Shown here: piece by piece, positions 24,800-33,192 of the stretch | How the letters are laid out: each line of letters starts with the position of its first letter | Numbering within the stretch: the stretch's first letter is position 1 | NCBI GenBank assembly: GCA_036419695.1 | Contig: CP143946.1 | Coordinates: 600,501 to 664,500, forward strand | Length of the DNA stretch: 64,000 nucleotides | Direction: 5' to 3' | Source of the DNA: [Clostridium] symbiosum | GTDB taxonomy: Bacteria; Bacillota; Clostridia; Lachnospirales; Lachnospiraceae | Made by a program: the position numbers and the translations under genes | Notes under the pieces: model-generated | What the model saw: the letters and a program-made list of their open reading frames with translations, nothing else | What the model was told of the DNA's origin: nothing | Databases searched by the model: none

Positions 24800-25011
24800 A
24801 ATATTCCTCCTCTCATGGAAATTGACATTTTATATTGCTTTATTGTGCTATAAAGGGAGGGAAAAGTCAAACCGTTCCGGTAAAGCAGCAGCTTCGAAAC
24901 CAAAAGCGGCACGATCCTGTCAATTCTTTCCAAAGCCTGTATTTTTCTGACGTTTCTATTAAGTCCGTTGTAAAAGAATATCCCGCATGTTAAAATTTTA
25001 GTAAATATCAG

Positions 25012-25075
25012 ACCAGAGCGTGTTTGAAAATGTGACGCACAGCTGACGGAAAGCAATTTTCAAACACGCTCTGGT
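25012..25075. repeat. Short hairpin repeat R2, complete copy
   Basis: Perfect 20-bp inverted arms (25012-25031 and 25056-25075) around a 24-nt loop. Part of it, ending GCAATTTTCAAACACGCT, recurs at 40582-40605 and 50029-50048, so it is a dispersed element. It sits 18 bp upstream of the YdbC-like gene. Confidence 0.8.
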
Positions 25076-25092
25076 ATCCGGAGGAAGGAAAT

Positions 25093-25311
25093 ATGGAACT
25101 CAAGTACGAAATATATAAGGAATGCGGCAGCCTTTGCAAGCCCAATAACGGCTGGACCAAGGAGCTGAACCTGATAAGCTGGAACAGCAGGGAGCCGGTC
25201 TACGATATCAGGGCATGGTCGGAAAACCACGAGAAGATGGGAAAGGGAGTCACCCTGACGGCCGGGGAACTCAAAGCGCTGAAAGAACTTCTGAACGGTA
25301 TGGAACTGTAA
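25093..25311 (+). CDS. PC4/YdbC-like single-stranded DNA-binding protein
   Basis: 72 residues matching the bacterial YdbC/PC4 fold: a curved beta-sheet with GWTKELNLISWNSREPVYDIRAWS, then the signature HEKMGKGVTLTAGELKALKELL, where the last helix is used for dimerisation. Bacterial members bind single-stranded DNA or RNA and may influence transcription. GGAGGAAGGAAAT precedes ATG 25093. The gene is short but complete at the family's usual length. Confidence 0.83.
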   Translation: MELKYEIYKECGSLCKPNNGWTKELNLISWNSREPVYDIRAWSENHEKMGKGVTLTAGELKALKELLNGMEL

Positions 25312-25389
25312 ATCAGAGGTGGGAAACGGCACGATGTACATTTAGACAGGATAATTTTGATAGGATAAGATTGTATTGAGAGGTAACTC

Positions 25390-25914
25390 ATGAAGGATGC
25401 AATTCTTGAAAAGGGCGAAAGCTGGTACACCAACATGGCGGATGTTTTTCGGGCGCTGGACGGCGCGCCGGTCCTGTACAACTGGCTGATTACGGACTAT
25501 GAGACACTTCCGCTGCCCAAGGAAAAGTGCGGAGGAATGGCCGGAAGTAATTACTGCTGGATGACGGGAGAAGAGCTGACGGAGTTTGTCATGCAAAACA
25601 GACAGATGCAGTGGGTATGGGCCGTGCTGTCGGGGTTTAAAAGAACGGTTCACCTTGATGAGATTCTAAAATTTCCCCTGCCGTATGCCGACGGATATCC
25701 CGGTTTCTGGAAGAACCCGGTTACCATGCAGCATCCCCTGGCAGAGGTGGAAGTGACGGCCTGGGACAGCGCCTGCACGATGATAATCAGCAGAAATGAA
25801 AAGATGGTGGATGATTTTATGGCTGCGTATCCGCTTAGCCGGACGCTAACGGAATATAACAGCCCGAATGGAGAAAATGAGTATGCCAAATGGTGGTTAT
25901 CAGCTCATAGATGA
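25390..25914 (+). CDS. Hypothetical protein, 174 aa
   Basis: Not recognised. It is a soluble protein rich in Trp and Tyr (SWYTNMADVFRAL, VLYNWLITDYETLPLP, QMQWVWAVLSGFKRT). The pattern resembles small uncharacterised cytoplasmic proteins of Firmicutes. There is no signal peptide, membrane span or catalytic motif. GAGAGG precedes ATG 25390. Its 3' end overlaps the start of the deleted chloramphenicol acetyltransferase by about 30 bp, so the two were probably expressed together. Confidence 0.65.
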   Translation: MKDAILEKGESWYTNMADVFRALDGAPVLYNWLITDYETLPLPKEKCGGMAGSNYCWMTGEELTEFVMQNRQMQWVWAVLSGFKRTVHLDEILKFPLPYADGYPGFWKNPVTMQHPLAEVEVTAWDSACTMIISRNEKMVDDFMAAYPLSRTLTEYNSPNGENEYAKWWLSAHR

Positions 25915-26170
25915 GAAGAACTGGAAGCGGGCAATGCACTGTCAGGTATTCAGAAACAACGTGGAACCGGCATTTTGCGTGACACTTGAGCTGGATATCA
26001 CGGATTTTTTGCAGAAGGTGAGGGAAAATCGCGATTCACTCACGCTGGCGCTTGTATATGCGGTTTCCAGGTGCGCCAATGAAATCGAAGAATTCAGATA
26101 CCGGTTTGTGGACGGCATCCATATTGGAAAACTGATTGATTTGCTTCAGAATTACCTGAACGAAGGATAA
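25877..26170 (+). pseudogene. Chloramphenicol acetyltransferase, internally deleted remnant
   Basis: The first 75 or so codons match the CAT N-terminus (YQLIDEKNWKRAMHC, then SLTLALVYAVSRCANEIEEFRYRF). The frame then jumps directly to what is normally the extreme C-terminus (VDGIHIGKLIDLLQNYLNEG). About 115 residues in between are missing, including the catalytic HH of HHxxxDG. The join lies at RF-VDG, consistent with an in-frame deletion at short homology. The product, about 95-100 residues, should be inactive. The start could be ATG 25868, 25877 or 25883. The full-length relative would be a trimeric enzyme acetylating chloramphenicol or, in many anaerobes, an unknown substrate. Confidence 0.8.
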
Positions 26171-26196
26171 GTGTTGCAGAAGAGGGAGGAGATATT

Positions 26197-27189
26197 ATGA
26201 AAAACAGGAACACAATACGGAGCATACTTCTGCTTCTCGGTATTGGTTTTCTGCTCACGGCGTGCGGCAGTTCGAGTGCGAAAACAAGCGCTGCCGGTAA
26301 TGCACAGGAGGCCATGCTGTATCACGAGATTCCACAGGCAACCGAGGCGGCCCAGGCGATGAAGGATGAATACAGACCGGATTCATCGGAAGAGACGGAC
26401 ACGGTCACCTCATCCGGCGGGATTCAGCCGGTGGACACACAGAGGAAATTGATACGCACCGTGTCCATGAGCCTGGAATCTACACAATTTGACTCACTGA
26501 TGGAAAGTATCACTAAAAAAGTAACGGAACTGGGCGGATACATAGAAAATTCTAATATCTCGGGCAGCAGCATCCGCTATGGCAGCGATCGGAACCAGAG
26601 AAGCGCACAGATTACGGCGCGCATTCCGGCCGACAATCTCCCGGCCTTTATCACCGAGGTGGAGGAGAACGGAAATGTGACCGGGAAACAGGAATCTGTG
26701 GAAGACGTCACCCTGAGCTATGCCGACGTCGAGAGCAGGAAAAAAACGTTGGAAGTGGAGCAGGAACGCCTGTGGGAACTTCTTGAGAAAGCCGATACCA
26801 CGGAGGCCATCATCACGCTGGAATCCAGACTTTCCGAGATACGCTACCAGTTGGAGTCCTATGAGTCCCAGCTCCGCCTTATGGCAAACCAGGTTTCCTA
26901 CAGTACCGTAAATCTGTATGTCGATGAAGTCAGCTTATTTACACCGACCAAGGAGGAGACGGTAGGCCAGCGGATCAGGAGAGGTTTCCTGGAAAATCTG
27001 GAGAGCGTAGGAAAGGCCCTTACCGACCTTCTCGTATGGCTGATTTCCACCAGCCCCGCTATCGTACTTTGCCTGGCCGTGTTCTTTGTCATCTGGATGG
27101 CGGTGAAAAAATATGCAGGCAGAAAAGAGAAGGACCAAGGGGAAGAAGGAATGAAGGAAAATAAGAGATTTTTTAAACGGAAGAAATAA
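26197..27189 (+). CDS. DUF4349-like lipoprotein with C-terminal membrane anchor
   Basis: 330 residues. The lipoprotein signal peptide has lipobox LLTAC with Cys23. A low-complexity linker is followed by the DUF4349-type region RKLIRTVSMSLESTQFDSLMESI and RSAQITARIPADNLPAFI, then a coiled coil (about 165-235, VESRKKTLEVEQERLWELLEKA). A transmembrane helix lies at about 280-305 and a very basic tail KKYAGRKEK follows. It is probably an envelope-anchored sensor or scaffold, and no enzyme motif is seen. GAGGGAGGAG precedes ATG 26197. Its TAA at 27187-27189 is immediately followed by the end of repeat copy B. Confidence 0.82.
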   Translation: MKNRNTIRSILLLLGIGFLLTACGSSSAKTSAAGNAQEAMLYHEIPQATEAAQAMKDEYRPDSSEETDTVTSSGGIQPVDTQRKLIRTVSMSLESTQFDSLMESITKKVTELGGYIENSNISGSSIRYGSDRNQRSAQITARIPADNLPAFITEVEENGNVTGKQESVEDVTLSYADVESRKKTLEVEQERLWELLEKADTTEAIITLESRLSEIRYQLESYESQLRLMANQVSYSTVNLYVDEVSLFTPTKEETVGQRIRRGFLENLESVGKALTDLLVWLISTSPAIVLCLAVFFVIWMAVKKYAGRKEKDQGEEGMKENKRFFKRKK

Positions 27190-28106
27190 GGGGTTAATTG
27201 AGGAATGAGAACGCCGCCGGGACGGTCGGGGGGCGGGATGGTGAGAGGGAGGGGATGAGTCTTCAGTCCCGGGCTGCAGGTTGTCGCGGGTGGGGAATCC
27301 GGGCAGAAAAAGTTCCTGCGGGAAACGCTTTCGCTCTTTGGAGTACGTAGCGGACACTAACCTCGAAAAAACCTCGGTAAGTGCCGACGTACTCCCAGGT
27401 TCCCTCCGGAATCTTTTTCTCCCGGATTCCCCACAGGAAAGTTATGGCCGGGACTGAAGACGCGAAGGTTATCGCCATCCCGAATCCCGGCCTGCGGCCG
27501 CTGATTTGTTCTTATTCCTTCAAAGGGGGGAGGTATTGTCGCTGCCACTACATTTCCTCGAATTTCAGGAGAATGCCACCCTATATTGTCAAGTGATTTT
27601 CTGTATGGTATTCAATTGATGAATCTGAGCTTTGGCGCCTGACCTATCCCTGAATAACCATTGAATTATTTGATTCATCATTAAATTTAGCTTTGGATTT
27701 TTCTCTGAATCCAGCCCGAAATACCTTCATAAGGTAAAAGATTCACGACTACATAGTGGCCGCGACAATACCTCCCCCTTACTTGACGAAAGAGACAATC
27801 AGCCCCTGAAGCCGGCGGACGGGGCAACACCCTTCGCTGAGTCTTCAGTCCCATCGACAACCTGCCGGGGGAAGGAGGAGAAAAACTTTCCGGAGGGAGA
27901 CCTTGAAGCCCGCCGGTGCTTAGCGAGGTCCTTTCGAGCTTAGCATCCGCTGCGCGCTTCACAAGCGAAAGCGAGTCCCCGCAGGAAAGTCTTTCTCCGG
28001 ATTCCCCCTCACCACAACCTACAAACCGGGACTGAAGACTCATCCATCCAACCCACTCCCCCGTCCGCCATCTCACAGAGGCGTCCCCGCATCTCAACTA
28101 AATCCC
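27190..28106 (-). repeat. 0.9-kb structured inverted-repeat element, copy B (inverted relative to copy A)
   Basis: It fills the whole space between two convergent genes, from the base after TAA 27187-27189 to the base before the response regulator stop (27107 strand-complement at 28107-28109). Ends are GGGGTTAATTGAG (27190-27202) and CTCAACTAAATCCC (28093-28106). Arm 2 is bounded by TGAGTCTTCAGTCCC 27256-27270 and GGGACTGAAGAC 27450-27461; arm 1 by 27838-27852 and 28028-28042. The inner arm-1 stem pairs 27877-27891 with 27984-27998. Compared with copy A the stem sequence has changed on both sides while pairing is kept. A core of about 46 bp (27601-27646) is highly conserved. No ORF is convincing. 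Confidence 0.85.
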
Positions 28107-28820
28107 TCACCGCTTCACTTCAAACTTATACCCAATGCCCCATACCGTCGTCAAAGCCCATTTGTCATGATCCTTGATCTTCTCGCGCAGACGTTTAATA
28201 TGTACGTCAACCGTTCTGGTATCTCCGATATATTCATACCCCCATATGTGATCCAGAAGCTGTTCCCTCGTGAAAACCTGATTGGGGGAAGAGGCCAGGA
28301 AGTATAAAAGCTCCAGTTCTTTCGGAGGCATCTCGATGGAATGCCCGTTGTAAATGACGGAGTAATTGGTCAGGTTTACAATTAAATCCGGGTATTCGAC
28401 GAAATCGCCATGTTGGTCCGTGGGCTGTGGAGCCGCCGCAGGCGGAGCAGCCTGGTAACGGCGGAGGACGGCCTTTACTCTTGCAACCAGTTCTTTGGAG
28501 TCAAAGGGTTTAATCATGTAATCATCCGCACCCAGTTCTAAACCGAGCACCTTGTCAAAAATCTCGCCTTTAGCGGACAGCATGATGATAGGGACCTGCG
28601 AGGAGGCCCGAAGCTCCCGGCAGACCTGATACCCGTCGATTCCGGGAAGCATCAGGTCTAAAAGTACCAGGTTAGGTTCAAAGACCGGGAAAAGCTTCAG
28701 CGCTTCCTCCCCGTCTCCGACAATTCTTGTCTCAAAACATTCTTTTGTCAGATAAAGTGAAATTAATTCTGCGATGTTGTAATCATCATCTACGATGAGG
28801 ATCCGCTGTTTTTCTGCCAT
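28107..28820 (-). CDS. OmpR/PhoB-type response regulator (orphan)
   Basis: 237 residues. The receiver domain (1-120) has the acidic pair DDD (11-13), phospho-acceptor Asp55 in LVLLDLMLPG and the conserved Lys in MIKPFD. A linker with APPAAAPQP follows, then a winged-helix DNA-binding domain ending in the RTVDVHIKRLREKI recognition helix and the VWGIGYKFE wing. No kinase is adjacent, and it lies 11 bp downstream of mutS2 on the same strand. It may partner with the orphan kinase at 11487-12890, which is 15 kb away. Its 3' end abuts repeat copy B. Confidence 0.92.
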   Translation of the reverse strand: MAEKQRILIVDDDYNIAELISLYLTKECFETRIVGDGEEALKLFPVFEPNLVLLDLMLPGIDGYQVCRELRASSQVPIIMLSAKGEIFDKVLGLELGADDYMIKPFDSKELVARVKAVLRRYQAAPPAAAPQPTDQHGDFVEYPDLIVNLTNYSVIYNGHSIEMPPKELELLYFLASSPNQVFTREQLLDHIWGYEYIGDTRTVDVHIKRLREKIKDHDKWALTTVWGIGYKFEVKR

Positions 28821-28831
28821 TTCTGTACCCC

Positions 28832-31237
28832 CTACTTAAATGTAACGATAGTAACACCGGTATCGCCTTCACCGAATTCACCAAGGCGGTAATCTTTAAC
28901 ATATTTTAAATTCTTCAGATGTCTGTGGACGCCTGCTTTCAGTGCGCCGGTGCCGCGTCCGTGTACGACCCTGACCTGCGGAAGATGGGCCAGATAGGCG
29001 TCATCCAGGTATTTGTCAAGCGCCGGCACCGCCTCGTCGACGGTCATCCCGATCAGATTAATCTCAGGAGAAACGGAATAGGATTTAGACATCTTGATTT
29101 TGCTGCTGCCGCTGCCACCATTTTTGCTTCCGGAGCTGCGCGGGCCGCCCTGTGGGATTCCGGGGCCGCTGATGGAATTGTCGTCCACCATCTCCAGATC
29201 CCTGATGTTGACCATGGATCGGAGGATTCCCATCTGGACATAGAGATCACCCTTTGCGTTTGGAAGGGAGCTTACCGTACCCTTGAGGTTCATTGAGAGA
29301 ACCCTCACAGTGTCTCCGAGCCTGAGTGACTTCGGGGAAACCGCTTTTTTCGGAGCTGCGGGTTTTATTGCAAGTTTCTTATCCACGTCGTTCAGTTTAC
29401 TTCTCAGCTTGGTGCGTTCCGCCTCCAGTTCCTTGCTTACGCCGGATTCCCTGGACAGCTTATTGATGCTGCGGATTGTCTGATCCGCCGTATCTTTGGC
29501 ATCCTGGAGAATAGCCTGAGCCTCCTCACGGGCCTTTGCAAGCATCTTTTCCTTCTGCTCTGAAAAACGTTCTTCTTTCTGTTCCAGGCGTTTCTTCAAA
29601 GTTGCCACCTGTTCTTTATAAGAGGCGATTTCCGCACGCTCTTTTTCGATCGTGACACGGTTGTCCTCCAAATCGGCCAGCAGGTCTTCGAAGGACTCAT
29701 CCTCCTTCTCAATATGCTTTTTTGCATCTTCTATAATGTAATCGGGAAGTCCCAGCTTTTTGGAGATCGCAAATGCGTTGCTCTTGCCGGGGATACCGAT
29801 CAGAAGTCTGTAGGTTGGGCGGAGCGTTTCAAGGCTGAACTCACAGCAGGCGTTTTCAACGCCGGGGGTGGTCAGTGCAAAGACTTTGAGCTCACTGTAA
29901 TGGGTGGTTGCCATAGTCCGGCATGTCATATTGTGAAGGAAATTTAACACGGCAATGGCCAGTGCGGCTCCCTCCGTCGGATCGGTTCCGGCTCCCAGCT
30001 CATCGAAGAGACAGAGGGAATTGGAATCCGCCTGCTCCAGGATCGAGACGATATTGGTCATATGGGCGGAGAAGGTACTGAGACTCTGCTCAATGCTCTG
30101 CTCGTCGCCGATGTCGGCAAACACTTCGTCGAAAACGGCCAGTTCCGAACCGTCGAACGCCGGTATGTGGAGGCCTGCCTGTCCCATCAGGGTGAAAAGG
30201 CCAACTGTCTTTAAGGAAACGGTTTTACCGCCGGTGTTGGGACCGGTTACGATCAGAAGATCGAACTGGTCTCCCAAATAAATATTGATGGGCACAACCT
30301 GCTTCGGATCCAGCAGCGGATGGCGTCCGTCCTTGATATTGAGGTACCTCCTGTTATTAAACTTAGGTTCTGTACAGTTAAAATGCCTGGACAGGGCGGC
30401 TTTGGCAAAAATAAAGTCCAGTTTTGCCAGGATTTCCAGGTTAACGGCGATTGTTTCGGTATAGGGAACCAGTTCGCTTGAGAGGGCGGCCAGTACAAAT
30501 TCAATCTCGCGTTTTTCCTGTATTTCCAGTTCGCGCAGTTCGTTGTTCAGTTTCACTATGGCCATCGGCTCAATGAAGATTGTGGAACCGGTGGAGGACT
30601 GGTCGTGCACCATGCCGGCAACCTGATTCTTATATTCGGATTTAACCGGAAGGCAGTAACGGCCGTCACGCATTGTGATTACGGCCTCCTGAAGGTAAGC
30701 TCTGCTGGAATTCAGGATAGAGTTTAACTGTGTGTGGACGCGGCCTGCAATAATCTTCATGGATTTACGGACTTTGGAAAGTCCCGGGCTGGCCTCGTCA
30801 CTGACTTCATCCTCAGAGACGATACAGCGTTTGATCTCCGCATTGACCGGGGTTAACGGTTCCAGAGTCCGGAACATCTCATCCAGGGAATCATCCGTAA
30901 GATCCGATTCCTCGTGACGCCCGTAGGCCTTGGCCCTGGCGGTCACGGTCAGAAGGGAGCTTATGGCGAGCAGCTCGATGATGTTTAAGGAGCTTCCGAT
31001 CTCCAGACGTTTTAAAGAGCCGCGCACGTCCCTTACGCCTCCGAAGGAAAGGCCGCCCTTCATGCGGACGCGGGATACCGCATCCGTAGTCTCAGTCTGG
31101 TTCTGACGTATCTCTTCCAGGCTGCATGACGGAATCAGCTCACGGCAGAAGGTCTTACCCATCTCGGTCGATGCATATTCCTCAAGCTGGCTGATAATTT
31201 TATTGTATTCTAAAGTTTTAAGTGCTTTTTGATTCAT
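28832..31237 (-). CDS. mutS2: MutS2 family ATPase/endonuclease with Smr domain
   Basis: 801 residues with the full MutS2 layout. The MutS core and clamp (about 1-310) lead to an ATPase domain with Walker A GPNTGGKTVSLKT (about 334-346), and CLFDELGAGTDPTEGAAL as Walker B/signature. A long coiled coil (about 515-640) follows, then a KOW-like segment, a Gly/Ser-rich linker, and a C-terminal Smr nuclease domain (INLIGMTVDEAVPALDKYL and VRVVHGRGTGALKAGVH). MutS2 proteins act on recombination intermediates and on collided ribosomes. It is the first gene of a unit with the response regulator. Confidence 0.95.
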   Translation of the reverse strand: MNQKALKTLEYNKIISQLEEYASTEMGKTFCRELIPSCSLEEIRQNQTETTDAVSRVRMKGGLSFGGVRDVRGSLKRLEIGSSLNIIELLAISSLLTVTARAKAYGRHEESDLTDDSLDEMFRTLEPLTPVNAEIKRCIVSEDEVSDEASPGLSKVRKSMKIIAGRVHTQLNSILNSSRAYLQEAVITMRDGRYCLPVKSEYKNQVAGMVHDQSSTGSTIFIEPMAIVKLNNELRELEIQEKREIEFVLAALSSELVPYTETIAVNLEILAKLDFIFAKAALSRHFNCTEPKFNNRRYLNIKDGRHPLLDPKQVVPINIYLGDQFDLLIVTGPNTGGKTVSLKTVGLFTLMGQAGLHIPAFDGSELAVFDEVFADIGDEQSIEQSLSTFSAHMTNIVSILEQADSNSLCLFDELGAGTDPTEGAALAIAVLNFLHNMTCRTMATTHYSELKVFALTTPGVENACCEFSLETLRPTYRLLIGIPGKSNAFAISKKLGLPDYIIEDAKKHIEKEDESFEDLLADLEDNRVTIEKERAEIASYKEQVATLKKRLEQKEERFSEQKEKMLAKAREEAQAILQDAKDTADQTIRSINKLSRESGVSKELEAERTKLRSKLNDVDKKLAIKPAAPKKAVSPKSLRLGDTVRVLSMNLKGTVSSLPNAKGDLYVQMGILRSMVNIRDLEMVDDNSISGPGIPQGGPRSSGSKNGGSGSSKIKMSKSYSVSPEINLIGMTVDEAVPALDKYLDDAYLAHLPQVRVVHGRGTGALKAGVHRHLKNLKYVKDYRLGEFGEGDTGVTIVTFK

Positions 31238-31605
31238 TTTAATTCACCTTGTATAAAAAAATTAAGTTAGGGGTTCAATATTTGCTGAGCTGAAATAATG
31301 ACAGCCGTCACAGGTTGGCTGCCATTCGGTCCGGGATATAATGTCTGCTACGCACACATTATATCATATCCAGTTTCTGTTGTGCCACCCCTTAATTCCG
31401 TCCTTTTTCTTAAGATAGGGGAAAAACGTGTCGTTTGATGAAAATTTATGCCGATTTTTATGAAAGAGGAGAAAACACGGCCGTTTGGCATTGATACCAT
31501 AATGGTAGTATCGCCGTATTCGCCTTGACTCAGATGTCGCAGGAGTAGTAAAATACAAGATAATACGACAGGCTGCATATGGGGCGGCAAGGGGTGGGGG
31601 AGTAT
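31238..31605. promoter_or_regulatory. Divergent region mutS2/LysR with promoter and dyad
   Basis: 368 bp. For the LysR gene there is TTGACT (31525-31530), an 18-bp spacer and TAAAAT (31549-31554). Upstream of the -35 lies a nested dyad GATACCATAATGGTAGTATC (31493-31512), a candidate autoregulatory LysR site. Nothing else is supported in this stretch. Confidence 0.55.
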
Positions 31606-32496
31606 ATGGATATCAAGCAACTGAAACGTTTCTTAGATTTGTGCGAGACAGGCAGTTTTACCAGAACGGCGGAAAACATGTTTCTTTCACAGCAGGCGCT
31701 CAGCACCTCCATGAATATCCTGGAGGAAGAGTTGGGCAAGATGCTGTTTAAACGCACCTCCAAGGGCGTCATTTTGACAAAAGAGGGAAAGGTGCTGAAG
31801 GAACTTTGCACCCCTCTGGTTCAGAGTTTCGACGAGATGACACTGGAACTCAACCGGCGTTTTAACAATGAGAGGGGGCATCTGGTGATCGGCCTGGCCC
31901 CGGGAGTTTTGCAGGCGAGTTCCCCGGACATGCTGCTGCGGTTCCGTTATGCTTATCCCAATTTTGATTTCAGGGCTGTTGAAAGTCCGGATACGACCTG
32001 CGTCGATAACGTCTTAAACGGCTCGGTTGATCTGGCCTTCTGTCCGCGGCCCCATGATGAATCGGAGGTAGAGTATCTTCCCCTGAGGGAAGAAAAGCTC
32101 TGTGCGGTAATCAACAGGAACAGCCCGCTTGCCTCACTGAAGGCGCTGGGGGTGGAAGATCTGAAGGAGGAGAAGCTGGTTTCACTAAATAAATACTATC
32201 AGATTTATTATAAAATCCTGGACTGGTACCGCCTGCACGGGCTGGTTCCCGACTTTGCAGTGGAATCGGGGGAAATCAGCATTCTGCTGAGCATGGTAAA
32301 GATGGATACGTATGTATTTATATGTATGGACCACATTGCCGAGGACATGGATAAAAACAGTTGTGTCAGAGTACCCATTGCCGATGACAATTTTGTATGG
32401 CAGTACGGAATTGTCTATAAGAAGGGGAAAAAACTGGATCACAGCGCCAAGGTATTTATCGATTTTGTCAACAATAATTCACACCGGCGTCTGTAG
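31606..32496 (+). CDS. LysR-type transcriptional regulator upstream of the permease/flavoprotein operon
   Basis: About 296 residues. The helix-turn-helix is MDIKQLKRFLDLCETGSFTRTAENMFLSQQALSTSMNILEEELGKMLF, with a periplasmic-binding-like effector domain after about residue 90. ATG 31606 follows GGGGTGGGGG; the ORF is open 27 bp further. It resembles the LysR at 12913 in its helix-turn-helix. The genes downstream are in the same direction and their promoters carry 15-bp dyads, so it is the most likely regulator of kdgT and the flavoprotein operon. Confidence 0.88.
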   Translation: MDIKQLKRFLDLCETGSFTRTAENMFLSQQALSTSMNILEEELGKMLFKRTSKGVILTKEGKVLKELCTPLVQSFDEMTLELNRRFNNERGHLVIGLAPGVLQASSPDMLLRFRYAYPNFDFRAVESPDTTCVDNVLNGSVDLAFCPRPHDESEVEYLPLREEKLCAVINRNSPLASLKALGVEDLKEEKLVSLNKYYQIYYKILDWYRLHGLVPDFAVESGEISILLSMVKMDTYVFICMDHIAEDMDKNSCVRVPIADDNFVWQYGIVYKKGKKLDHSAKVFIDFVNNNSHRRL

Positions 32497-32655
32497 GCGG
32501 ATGCCGGTACCTGCCCGACAGCCGGGAGAAGGCCGCCGGGCAGGTTTATGGAGGGCCAAATGAAACCGGGCTCTTTTTTTATTTAGCAGGTTTTGCGGTA
32601 AAGACGGTAGTTTTCCGCAAAAAGTTACCGATTCTCGGTACGGTAATTGTGACGG

Positions 32656-32670
32656 ACAAGTGTAACTTGT
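32656..32670. promoter_or_regulatory. 15-bp dyad D, copy 1
   Basis: ACAAGTGTAACTTGT, perfect palindromic arms ACAAGT/ACTTGT around GTA (extended by G/C to 32655-32671). Related copies are at 33056 and 34141. Probable operator for the adjacent LysR. Confidence 0.6.
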
Positions 32671-33055
32671 CATGCAGGCACTGTTCCGTGAACAACATCA
32701 CCTTTTGTGGCAGGATCACGGAAAAACACTGCGGGATCTGGTGATTGAGGCAAAGCAAATGGGATTTCTCATTACTATGGAAATTTTTACACGCCTGCTT
32801 ATAAAGACAAGATGTGGGGGATTATGCGGCACGATGCGTTTCCTGAGCAGGTTGAATGGTAAGAGTCCGGGAATGGTAAGAGTTCCAAACATTAAATGCA
32901 TGCTGCGCAGAATTTGTTTGCCAATCCATGAGGGGAGAGTGCAGGCGGTAGAATCCGGCTGCACTCTCCCTTTCCTTTCTCAGATACGGCACCTCCTTTT
33001 TCCCGAATTGCCGTATATTGATTACCTCTGAAAAGGGACTTTGAAGCCGGGAGTA

Positions 33056-33070
33056 ACAAATTTTACTTGT
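33056..33070. promoter_or_regulatory. 15-bp dyad D, copy 2
   Basis: ACAAATTTTACTTGT, the second member of the ACAAR-N5-YTTGT family, 122 bp before the kdgT-like start codon. Confidence 0.55.
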
Positions 33071-33192
33071 GATAGGCACTCAATCTATGGATTTTACATA
33101 TAAGAATCCACAGATTATGATGGAACCAGATGCAGCACGGTAAAAAAATCGGCACTCCCGGTTCAAAGGAGGGGGCGGAAAGGCAGAAAAAA

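Larger units (their letters stand above)
32497..33192. other. Long intergenic region upstream of the KdgT-like permease
   Basis: 696 bp without a supported gene. It contains dyad copies at 32656-32670 and 33056-33070. Plus- and minus-strand ORFs here have no family resemblance or good ribosome site. Confidence 0.5.

Noticed and set aside
32672..33031. 119-codon plus-strand ORF between the LysR and KdgT-like genes
   Set aside because: No good start site, no recognisable fold, and it overlaps operator-bearing DNA; treated as non-coding.
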